Assembly: GCA_913041775.1 (NCBI GenBank)
Contig: CAJWJW010000078.1
Coordinates: 1-6,405 of the forward strand
Direction: 5' to 3'
DNA: 6,405 nt
From: an uncultured Flavobacteriales bacterium
GTDB lineage: Bacteria; Bacteroidota; Bacteroidia; Flavobacteriales; UBA7430
In this document: positions 1 to 5,688 of the stretch, in pieces
Position numbering within the stretch: the first letter of the stretch is position 1
How the letters are laid out: the number at the start of each line of letters is the position of its first letter
Position numbers and translations under genes: made by a program
Notes under the pieces: generated by a model
Told to the model about the DNA's origin: nothing
What the model saw: the letters and a program-made list of their open reading frames with translations, nothing else
The model's database searches: none

Positions 1-78
1 GTAGAGAAAGTTGGTTTATACTGGCACTATGTAGATCTTGTTTGGGTATTTGTATTTACCTTCTTCTACTTGGTATAA
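1..78 (+). CDS. Cytochrome c oxidase subunit III, C-terminal end (partial)
   Basis: This is the 3' end of a gene that starts upstream of the window. Frame 1 reads 25 codons and stops at TAA (76-78). The peptide contains the segment YWHYVDLVWVFVFTFFYLV, which matches the last transmembrane helix of the heme-copper oxidase subunit III family (COX3/CyoC type); the WH-[YF]-VD-[LV]-VW pattern is the family's C-terminal signature. Subunit III is an integral membrane subunit that stabilises the oxidase core and its proton uptake. The identity is supported by the next gene, a subunit IV, and by the Sco and DUF420 assembly genes after it. Only the tail is visible, so the COX3 subtype cannot be told. 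Confidence 0.88.
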   Translation, partial: VEKVGLYWHYVDLVWVFVFTFFYLV

Positions 79-127
79 CAACCAATCTCATAAACTAAAA
101 TTCATACACTTAAAATACATTTCAGAT

Positions 128-421
128 ATGTCACACGATAACCACGGCGGAACAAAACAAATTTGGTTGGTTTTTTGGATCCTTCTAGCTCTTACTACAG
201 TAGAGGTTGCTTTAGGTATTTATAAGCCAGTTAGCTACGAAATCCTTAAATGGACTTTCATTATTCTTACATTAGTAAAAGCGTATTATATTGTTGCTTA
301 TTTTATGCACGTTAAGCACGAAACTAAAGGCTTTGCTTGGACTTTGGCTTTGCCTACCTTCATATTAATACCTTATTTACTTTTTATATTATTGACAGAA
401 GCAAGTGATTTGATTTTATAA
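128..421 (+). CDS. Cytochrome c oxidase subunit IV, small membrane subunit
   Basis: A 97-residue protein with three membrane segments (about residues 11-31, 41-63 and 70-91), the size and layout of the prokaryotic oxidase subunit IV family (COX4/CyoD-like, caa3 type). Its start, MSHDNHGGTKQIW, is a His-rich cytoplasmic end followed by the first helix, and the second helix ends in the family-typical YFMHVKHE (residues 58-65). The frame is open 30 codons further upstream to an ATG at 38, but that start would lie inside the subunit III gene and add a polar, non-conserved leader, so the ATG at 128 is preferred. It lies 49 bases after the subunit III stop and no Shine-Dalgarno is seen, as usual in Bacteroidetes. 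Its stop overlaps the next start (TAATG). The protein probably stabilises the oxidase in the inner membrane; its exact role is inferred from the family. Confidence 0.85.
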   Translation: MSHDNHGGTKQIWLVFWILLALTTVEVALGIYKPVSYEILKWTFIILTLVKAYYIVAYFMHVKHETKGFAWTLALPTFILIPYLLFILLTEASDLIL

Positions 422-1137
422 TGAAACAAACAACTAACTATACAAAGGGGGTAGTACTATTTTTAATATTAGTACTACCCTCTCTATTGTACCTATACCT
501 CACTTTTGGTAAACACAACTTTGTCTATCTACCGATTATTGCTAATCAATCGCAAGACTATAGACCTCTATTAAACGAGAACAGACAAGGTATTCCAGAA
601 CACCATTTTATTACAGACTTCCCTTTAACAGATTCACTTTCTTTTAGAGACTTAGACAATAAAATAAAATTGGTGTTTTTCTCTAATGCTGACAACATAT
701 TAACCAACCAGTTAATTGGTTATATGTTTCAAACAGAAGTATGGACACACCTAGGTAATTACGAAGATATCTATTTTTTAAATTTTGTAATAGAAGATTC
801 TGTGAACACTTTTGATGCTTCTATATTTGAAGGAAATTCGGTACCTAAAGATCAATGGATAAATATACCATTACAACAAGACTCTTTACTAACATTAGTA
901 GACAATAATATATTGATTGGAAACATACAATCAAAAGTCATAGTAGATGGAGCGGTTAAAGTTGGTGAAACTATAATTTGCGATAGAGAAGGAAGAATAC
1001 GTACTGGATTTAACAACAGCGACAAGATTATGCTTAGCTATAACAGTCTGAGTAAATTTGAAATCAAACTTCTTAGAGACGATCTAAAGGTTTTATTAGC
1101 TGAATATCAAAGAGAATTGAAAACTAAAAATGACTAG
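421..1137 (+). CDS. Membrane-anchored Sco-like protein lacking the copper site
   Basis: A 238-residue protein with one N-terminal membrane anchor (about residues 10-29) and an extracytoplasmic domain. It would normally be called hypothetical. Lined up by eye with the Sco protein encoded next, it shares a Sco-like strand run (residues 62-90, with LVFFSNAD at 84-91 in place of the active loop), then ILTNQL (93-98) against IMTNNL, a DQW segment (144-146) against TNW, and DREGRIRTGF (188-197) against DAKGRVRSGY, with a similar C-terminal helix. The CxxxC loop is shortened by about three residues and both cysteines are absent; the copper-ligand His is replaced by Lys180. The reading is therefore a thioredoxin-fold Sco paralogue without metal or redox chemistry, perhaps a scaffold or partner of Sco. 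Start and stop are coupled to the neighbours (TAATG before, 8-base overlap after). Homology is inferred; the function is unknown. Confidence 0.7.
   Translation: MKQTTNYTKGVVLFLILVLPSLLYLYLTFGKHNFVYLPIIANQSQDYRPLLNENRQGIPEHHFITDFPLTDSLSFRDLDNKIKLVFFSNADNILTNQLIGYMFQTEVWTHLGNYEDIYFLNFVIEDSVNTFDASIFEGNSVPKDQWINIPLQQDSLLTLVDNNILIGNIQSKVIVDGAVKVGETIICDREGRIRTGFNNSDKIMLSYNSLSKFEIKLLRDDLKVLLAEYQRELKTKND
446..483 (+). other. Strong hairpin inside the start of the Sco-like gene
   Basis: The arm GGGTAGTACTA (449-459) is repeated exactly as its reverse complement, TAGTACTACCC (470-480), around a 10-base loop (460-469). In RNA the stem extends outward by a G-U pair (448/481), G-C (447/482) and A-U (446/483), giving 14 pairs. 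It begins 25 bases after the start codon and lies over the codons of the membrane anchor. No T-run follows the 3' arm, so it does not look like an intrinsic terminator. It sits at the switch from oxidase subunits to assembly genes and may set mRNA stability or translation there; that role is inference. Confidence 0.65.
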
Positions 1138-1774
1138 ACTTTTAGCTATATTATTTTGCATTGCAGGATTGAGTTCTTGCGGTACTAAAAAAAATGAAAA
1201 GCTCGCTTTTGTTGGACCTCAACAAATATCTAACGGAGACACATTATTCCATACCGTTCCAGCGTTTAAACTTGTAAACCAAAACAACGATTCTATTTCG
1301 AATTACGATTTAGCAGGGAAGGTTTATGTGGCAGATTTCTTTTTCACCACTTGTCCTTCAATTTGCGCAATAATGACTAATAACTTGGTCAAGGTGCAGC
1401 GTGCTTTAAAAGGAGTGGAAAACTTCTCATTGGTTTCTCATACAGTAAACCCAGAATTCGACAGAGCAGATATCTTAAAAGAATACGCTGCAAAAATGCA
1501 TGCAGACACCACTAACTGGCATTTTCTAACAGGAACTAAGGACGCAATTTACAACACAGCGTTTCATGGTTATTTTGCTAATGCTGGCGAAGATGAATTG
1601 GCTCCAGGTGGATTTCTTCATTCTGAATATTTCATATTGGTTGATGCTAAGGGTAGAGTTCGATCTGGCTACGACAAACAAGGGAATGTGAAAGGTGTAT
1701 ACGAGGGAACTAACGATCAAGATGTACAACAATTGGCAAACGATATTAAGCGTTTATTAAAAGAAATAAACTAA
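1130..1774 (+). CDS. Sco-family copper chaperone lipoprotein (SCO1/SenC)
   Basis: A 214-residue protein of the SCO1/SenC family, thioredoxin-fold proteins that bring copper to, or reduce, the CuA site of cytochrome c oxidase subunit II. It starts with a signal peptide and a lipobox LSSC (residues 14-17), so it is probably a lipoprotein anchored by Cys17 on the periplasmic side. The copper/redox motif is CPSIC (Cys75 and Cys79) after the strand VYVADFFFTT, and the third ligand His164 lies in FLHSEYFILVD. HTVNPEFD (104-111) and NWHFLTG (129-135) are further family motifs. The length is normal. The start overlaps the previous gene by 8 bases (ATGACTAG), which suggests translational coupling, and the stop is one base from the next ATG. 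The oxidase genes upstream fit a role in CuA assembly. The family call is firm; the specific copper target is inferred. Confidence 0.93.
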   Translation: MTRLLAILFCIAGLSSCGTKKNEKLAFVGPQQISNGDTLFHTVPAFKLVNQNNDSISNYDLAGKVYVADFFFTTCPSICAIMTNNLVKVQRALKGVENFSLVSHTVNPEFDRADILKEYAAKMHADTTNWHFLTGTKDAIYNTAFHGYFANAGEDELAPGGFLHSEYFILVDAKGRVRSGYDKQGNVKGVYEGTNDQDVQQLANDIKRLLKEIN

Positions 1775-1775
1775 G

Positions 1776-2300
1776 ATGAACAACAAAAAAGTAACTTGTA
1801 TAATTTACATTATTTCAGCAGCGATATTAGTACTGATTGTTTTATTATACAACCTACCTCAAGCAGAAAATATTCCTGCATTTGTAAAACATTTACCTAA
1901 GCTTCATGCTAGTATAAATGGAACATGTTTTATTCTTCTCTTAATTTCTCTAAGAGCAATTAAACAAAACAAAGTTGATTTACATAAAAAATTAAATCTT
2001 ACAGCATTTACGCTTTCTGCATTATTTATACTGTCATATGTAACTTACCATTCCTTTGGTATCGAAACAAAATTTCCTGCAGAGAATCCACTTAGACCAC
2101 TATACTTTTTCATATTAGTAAGTCATATTGTTCTTGCAACCTTAGTCTTGCCATTAATTTTACTTTCTTTTCACAAGGCAATTATAGGAGATATTCCAGC
2201 ACACAAAAAAATCACGAGATGGAGTATGCCAATTTGGATTTATGTAACCTTTACAGGTGTGGTAGTGTATTTAATGATTTCTCCATATTATAATTTCTAA
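1776..2300 (+). CDS. DUF420 / CtaM-type multi-His membrane protein, oxidase maturation
   Basis: A 174-residue integral membrane protein of the DUF420 family, with about five membrane segments (roughly residues 7-25, 45-60, 75-92, 109-131 and 150-168). It keeps the family's pattern of histidines at membrane borders: LPKLHASIN (His44), His70, YVTYHSFG (His92), LVSHIVLA (His117), PAHKKITRW (His143), and the ending PIWIYVTFTGVVVYLM. Firmicute members (CtaM, formerly YozB in Bacillus) are needed for making active heme A-containing oxidases, so a role in heme or metal maturation of this oxidase is a reasonable inference. The gene starts one base after the Sco stop and its own stop overlaps the next start (TAATG). 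The length is normal and nothing appears broken. The biochemical function of the family is not settled. Confidence 0.87.
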   Translation: MNNKKVTCIIYIISAAILVLIVLLYNLPQAENIPAFVKHLPKLHASINGTCFILLLISLRAIKQNKVDLHKKLNLTAFTLSALFILSYVTYHSFGIETKFPAENPLRPLYFFILVSHIVLATLVLPLILLSFHKAIIGDIPAHKKITRWSMPIWIYVTFTGVVVYLMISPYYNF

Positions 2301-2542
2301 TGCAAAAAAAGGCTTTACTTCTACTCGTTACATTTATACTTTTTACAAGTAATATAATGGCCCAAGGCTGTTCTATGTGTAAAGCAGTCGCAGAAACAAG
2401 TGTTGCAGGAGGTAACTCTCAAGGCTCAGGACTCAATGCTGGGATACTTTATATTATGGTATTTCCATACATTCTAATAGGAGTTGGATTTTACTTTTGG
2501 AATAGACATCGCAAACAGTTACAAAAAGAACAAGAGTCTTAA
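2300..2542 (+). CDS. Small exported membrane protein with CSMC motif, possible oxidase assembly factor
   Basis: An 80-residue protein with an N-terminal signal peptide (likely cleavage after NIMA, residue 21), then almost at once GCSMCKAVAE with Cys24 and Cys27, a Gly/Ser-rich linker (about 37-47), one membrane helix (about 48-67) and a basic, charged cytoplasmic tail. After cleavage the CxxC would sit at the extreme N-terminus on the periplasmic side, tethered by the helix. Cys-Ser-Met-Cys offers thiol and thioether ligands suited to Cu(I); a thiol redox role is also possible. The start overlaps the DUF420 stop (TAATG), so it is very probably co-translated with the assembly genes and is the last gene of the operon. 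I recognise no named family. A lipoprotein reading is weak because the residues before Cys24 (AQG) fit a lipobox poorly. Confidence 0.78.
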   Translation: MQKKALLLLVTFILFTSNIMAQGCSMCKAVAETSVAGGNSQGSGLNAGILYIMVFPYILIGVGFYFWNRHRKQLQKEQES

Positions 2543-2555
2543 CATCTGTTAACAT
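2539..2555 (+). repeat. Direct repeat TTAACAT-N3-TTAACAT upstream of the tolC-like promoter
   Basis: TTAACAT occurs at 2539-2545 and again at 2549-2555, a 10-base period, so both copies face the same side of the helix. The first copy overlaps the stop codon of the preceding gene. The pair ends 21 bases before the -7 element, roughly positions -50 to -34 of the predicted promoter, where an activator would bind. The repeat is seen directly; the function is inferred, and such AT-rich repeats can arise by chance. Confidence 0.35.
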
Positions 2556-2572
2556 ACAAGGATCAGTCAATA

Positions 2573-2590
2573 TTACTATATTTGTAGTAA
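2573..2590 (+). promoter_or_regulatory. Inverted repeat over the -7 element, possible operator
   Basis: TTACTA (2573-2578) and TAGTAA (2585-2590) are perfect inverted arms around TATTTG. They lie across the predicted -7 element, where a dimeric repressor would block RNA polymerase. No regulator gene is in the window. The symmetry is plain, but the arms are only six bases long, so an operator role is a guess. Confidence 0.35.
2577..2584 (+). promoter_or_regulatory. Bacteroidetes-type -7 promoter element for the tolC-adaptor operon
   Basis: TATATTTG is an exact match to the Bacteroidetes housekeeping -7 consensus TAnnTTTG. It sits in the 67-base gap between the last oxidase-operon gene and the tolC-like gene, 25 bases before the ATG at 2610. 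No good TTG -33 element is seen about 20 bases upstream, so the promoter may depend on an activator. This marks the border between the two operons. Confidence 0.65.
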
Positions 2591-2609
2591 CTAAAACAAA
2601 TCTACATTT

Positions 2610-3917
2610 ATGAGATTTTTAAGCATCCTAGTATTTATAGGTTCTTTCGCTACACTACAGGCTCAACAAACATGGAGCTTGGAAGATTGTATTGATTATG
2701 CACTAAAAAACAACATTTCTTTAAAGCAAGCTGAGTTAAATATAGAGACTAAGGAAAGTCAACACCTCCAATCGAAGCTACAGTTTTTACCTACTATAAA
2801 CGCTAGCAACTCTTACAATCGAAATAAGGGATTAATTAAGAATCCATTAACGAATATAAGGTCAACAACAGAAAGTTCTATTCTAAGTTTATCATACGCT
2901 ACAAATCTCACTTTATTTGCAGGCTTTAAGAATGTAAATCAGTTAAAAAAAGCAGCATCAGAAGTCTTAAAAAGTACCTACGATTTAGAAACTGCAAAAA
3001 ATGACTTAATCAGCTCTTTAGCTCTTAGTTATTTGCAAATTCTATTTAATGAAGAACTTTATAACACAGCAGAAAAACAGCTAATTCTTAGCGAAACACA
3101 AGTAATTAGGATTAGTACATTAGTAGACGCAGGCTCTATTGCTAGAGGAGAATTATTAAATATTCAATCGCAATTAGCACTCGAAGAGCAACAATTGGTA
3201 CAAGCAGAAAATCAATTAATTTTATCCAAACTACAGTTGGCTCAGTTATTAGATCTAGAAAATCATAAGGATTTTAATTTGTTAAAATTAGATCTTGAAG
3301 TAATTGATTTTGAGCTAAAAGAGACTATTAATTTAGACTTCGAATTAGCACTTAAAAGCCAAAGCAGTATAAAATCTGCAGAACTAGAAATAGAAAGTGC
3401 TAAATACGATTTAAAAATTGCTCAATCGGCCCATATACCTAGCCTTAATTGGTCTAATAGTAATAACACATTTTATTATGAAGGTGCAGGGGATATGTTT
3501 AAAGAACAACTCACAAACAACCGAGAATCTTCTCATGTATTAAGTTTAAATATTCCAATTTTTAATCGTTGGTCTACACGAACTGGAGTAAAACAAAGTA
3601 AAATACAAATTGAAAATAGCATACTGAATAACCAGCAAGCAAAAAACCAGCTACGTAAGAATATGGAGCAAGCTTATACAGATCAAATTGCTGCTTACAA
3701 AAAATACTTAGCAGCACAAAAAGCTGTATTGGCTTATAAAGAATCGTTTACTTACATAAACACACGTTATACTTTAGGTATGGTGAATAGCTATGAGTTT
3801 AACGAATCTAAAAACAAACTGATAAAGTCTGAGTCCGATGAGCTACAAGCAAAATATGACTTAGTATTTAAAGTTAAATTATATGAATTCTATACCAGCT
3901 TAAAGTTTGAACTATGA
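2610..3917 (+). CDS. TolC-family outer-membrane efflux channel
   Basis: A 435-residue outer-membrane efflux protein (OEP/TolC family), of normal length. A signal peptide (residues 1-18, cleaved at LQA/Q) precedes the mature start, which has the family opening WSLEDCIDYALKNN (22-35). Two internally related OEP repeats follow, about 30-215 and 240-430. Each has a strand pair (NLTLFAGF at 99-106; LSLNIPIFNR at 311-320) flanked by long Ala/Gln/Leu-rich helices, such as AGSIARGELLNIQSQLALEE (174-193) and the closing helix with LGMVNSYEFNESKNKL (389-404). These build the trimeric beta barrel and periplasmic tunnel that let a tripartite pump discharge through the outer membrane. The gene has its own promoter and its stop overlaps the adaptor start (ATGA), so the two products should be made together. 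The exported substrate cannot be told from sequence. Confidence 0.92.
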   Translation: MRFLSILVFIGSFATLQAQQTWSLEDCIDYALKNNISLKQAELNIETKESQHLQSKLQFLPTINASNSYNRNKGLIKNPLTNIRSTTESSILSLSYATNLTLFAGFKNVNQLKKAASEVLKSTYDLETAKNDLISSLALSYLQILFNEELYNTAEKQLILSETQVIRISTLVDAGSIARGELLNIQSQLALEEQQLVQAENQLILSKLQLAQLLDLENHKDFNLLKLDLEVIDFELKETINLDFELALKSQSSIKSAELEIESAKYDLKIAQSAHIPSLNWSNSNNTFYYEGAGDMFKEQLTNNRESSHVLSLNIPIFNRWSTRTGVKQSKIQIENSILNNQQAKNQLRKNMEQAYTDQIAAYKKYLAAQKAVLAYKESFTYINTRYTLGMVNSYEFNESKNKLIKSESDELQAKYDLVFKVKLYEFYTSLKFEL

Positions 3918-5164
3918 AAAAGACATTAATCGTAATTATAAGTACAGTAATAGTAGCATTAGGTGTTGCAAAGAAAAATGGAATTATTGGAGGTAAAGAC
4001 CTATTAAGTATTGAAACTGAAAATGTATTCTTGGGGACCATTACTGAAACAGTTCCTGCAAATGGTAAAATACAACCAGAAATGGAAGTGAAAATTTCTC
4101 CTGATGTATCTGGTGAAATAACACAGCTTACAATTCAAGAAGGAGATTGGGTAGAAGTTGGAGATTTACTCCTGCGAATAAATCCTGAGATTTATGTAGC
4201 TAACCTAGATCGTATGAAAGCGAGTCTAAATAATATGCAGTCTAATTTAGCTCAGCAAAAAGCACAATTAAAAAATACAGAGTTAAATCATTTCAGAAAC
4301 AGTAATCTTTTTAAAAAGGGCGCTATTTCTTCATTAGAACATGAAACCAGTCAGAATTCTTACGAACTCGCACAGCTAGCAGTTGAGGCTACACAATTTA
4401 ATGTAGAGAGCTCTAAAGCATCACTTAAAGAAGCTCAAAACAATTTAAATAGAACTTCTATTTACGCTCCTATTTCGGGGACTATATCACGTTTAAATGT
4501 AGAACAAGGAGAACGAGTAGTAGGTACAGCACAAATGACGGGTACAGAACTATTGCGTATTGCAGACCTCAACCATATGGAAGTAGTTGTAGAAGTTAGC
4601 GAGAACGATATTTTAAGAGTAAAGCTAGGTGATGAGTCTACAGTAAACGTTGATGCCTATATGAAGGGAAAGTTTGAAGGTATTGTAACCGAGATTGCAA
4701 ACTCTGCTAATTTAATCGGGTCTTCTGCTGATCAGGTAACGAATTTTGAAGTTAAAATAAGAATACAAAAAGATTCGTACAAGCAACTATTAAAGGTACA
4801 TAAACATCCTTTTAGACCAGGAATGACTGCATCTGTAAATATAAAAACACAAATAAAAGAAAACATAAAACTGGTTTCTATTCAGTCGGTTACGACTAGA
4901 AAAGACAGTAGCTCAGTAGAATTAAATGCTCGGGACAAATACAGTAAATCAAGTTCCGAAAAAGAAGCATTTGAATGTGTATTTGTATATTCTGATGGCA
5001 AAGTAAAATTAGTTGCAGTAGAAACAGGGATTCAAGATGATCAGAATATAGAGATCCTCTCTGGAATAAAAGAAGGAGCTCAAATTGTGAAAGGTCCTTA
5101 TAGCGCTGTTTCGAAAAAATTACGAAACGAAATGAACGTTAATCTATCAGAAGAATTGAATTAA
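3914..5164 (+). CDS. HlyD/MacA-type periplasmic adaptor of an efflux pump
   Basis: A 416-residue membrane fusion protein. An N-terminal hydrophobic segment (about 4-18) lacks a lipobox, so it is probably an uncleaved inner-membrane anchor. In order come the first half of the lipoyl/barrel-sandwich domain (ISPDVSGEI, 61-69, then EGDWVEVGD, 76-84), a long coiled-coil hairpin (about 93-180, rich in Gln, Asn and Ala), the second lipoyl half (IYAPISGTIS, 183-192, and EQGERVVG, 197-204), a beta barrel (about 212-310, ending RPGMTASVNI) and a membrane-proximal domain (about 318-405). This is the MacA-like arrangement, with a long C-terminal domain. Adaptors link an inner-membrane pump to TolC. The start overlaps the tolC-like stop (ATGA). 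The expected ABC or RND pump gene does not follow, so the pump class is unproven; MacAB-type ABC is my best guess. Confidence 0.9.
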   Translation: MKKTLIVIISTVIVALGVAKKNGIIGGKDLLSIETENVFLGTITETVPANGKIQPEMEVKISPDVSGEITQLTIQEGDWVEVGDLLLRINPEIYVANLDRMKASLNNMQSNLAQQKAQLKNTELNHFRNSNLFKKGAISSLEHETSQNSYELAQLAVEATQFNVESSKASLKEAQNNLNRTSIYAPISGTISRLNVEQGERVVGTAQMTGTELLRIADLNHMEVVVEVSENDILRVKLGDESTVNVDAYMKGKFEGIVTEIANSANLIGSSADQVTNFEVKIRIQKDSYKQLLKVHKHPFRPGMTASVNIKTQIKENIKLVSIQSVTTRKDSSSVELNARDKYSKSSSEKEAFECVFVYSDGKVKLVAVETGIQDDQNIEILSGIKEGAQIVKGPYSAVSKKLRNEMNVNLSEELN

Positions 5165-5250
5165 TACATTGTAAATCGCCAACTATATCGGGAAATAAGA
5201 AGCTTATTACTTAGCTTAAGATTGTGACCTCAAGGTTAAAAAAACAAAAA
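5165..5250 (+). other. Intergenic gap with a weak hairpin and a weak -7-like site
   Basis: This 86-base gap follows the adaptor stop. It holds a short inverted repeat, AAGCT (5200-5204) with AGCTT (5213-5217), which has only five pairs and no T-run, so it is not a convincing terminator. TAAGATTG (5217-5224) differs by one base from the TAnnTTTG -7 consensus and lies 26 bases before the OsmC-family ATG, a spacing like that of the tolC-like promoter. A promoter here is plausible but poorly supported. Confidence 0.25.
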
Positions 5251-5652
5251 ATGACTTCAAAAATAGTTTACCAAAACAGCTTAAGAACATTAGCAACACA
5301 TATACAGTCAGGAACAAGTATTCTTACAGATGCTCCTACAGACAACAAAGGCAAAGGAGAAGCATTCTCTCCTACAGACCTAGTAGCTACAGCATTGGCC
5401 TCCTGCATGCTAACAATAATGGGGATAAAGGCAGATGAGATGAATATCTCTATTGAGGGTGCTACAGCAGAAACAGAGAAAATTATGGGATCTATGCCTA
5501 GAAGGATTTCTCAGATTAACATTCGTATTCATACCCCTATTACTACAGATGATAAAACTAAAAAAATATTAGAGAAATCTGCACTTACCTGTCCAGTAGC
5601 AAAATCTTTATCAGCAGGTCTAGTTAGCGAAATTCAATTTTCTTGGAACTAA
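5251..5652 (+). CDS. OsmC-family protein (hydroperoxide/redox)
   Basis: A 133-residue cytoplasmic protein of the OsmC/Ohr superfamily, close to the YhfA-like branch. It has HIQSGTSILTDAP (17-29), GEAFSPTDLVATALASC (36-52) with the first conserved Cys52, MPRRISQI (82-89), and TCPVAKSL (113-120) with the second conserved Cys114. These two cysteines form the peroxidatic pair in OsmC and Ohr, which reduce organic hydroperoxides; the substrate of this branch is less well defined. The frame is open to a GTG at 5224, but the ATG at 5251 is preferred because it follows an A-rich stretch typical of Bacteroidetes starts and gives the normal family length, while the extra nine residues are lysine-rich and unlike the family. 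It stands alone between the efflux operon and a peptidase gene, 36 bases before the latter. Confidence 0.9.
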   Translation: MTSKIVYQNSLRTLATHIQSGTSILTDAPTDNKGKGEAFSPTDLVATALASCMLTIMGIKADEMNISIEGATAETEKIMGSMPRRISQINIRIHTPITTDDKTKKILEKSALTCPVAKSLSAGLVSEIQFSWN

Positions 5653-5688
5653 ATAGCAATCAAGTCACAACTATTCAAAAATCACATT

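Noticed and set aside
116..123. TACATTTC as a -7 promoter element before subunit IV
   Set aside because: One mismatch to TAnnTTTG and only four bases before the start codon, which leaves no room for a normal leader.
38..127. Upstream extension of the subunit IV frame to an ATG at 38
   Set aside because: It lies within the subunit III coding sequence and adds 30 residues unlike the family; MSHDNH at 128 is the expected start.
446..483. Hairpin as a rho-independent terminator for the subunit genes
   Set aside because: No T-run follows the 3' arm and it lies inside a coding region that continues intact.
1526..1732. Reverse-strand frame of 68 codons inside the sco gene
   Set aside because: Fully inside a well-supported gene, with no recognisable domain and no start context; a shadow frame.
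2369..2383. CSMCK in the 80-residue protein as a c-type heme motif of the CXXCK kind
   Set aside because: CXXCK heme attachment is known for NrfA with dedicated lyases; here the protein is tiny, has no distal ligands and no NrfEFG-like genes nearby.
5200..5217. Inverted repeat as terminator of the efflux operon
   Set aside because: Only five pairs, AT-rich, and no following T-run.
5224..5250. GTG start for the OsmC-family gene
   Set aside because: Adds a nine-residue lysine-rich leader not expected in the family; ATG at 5251 gives the standard length.
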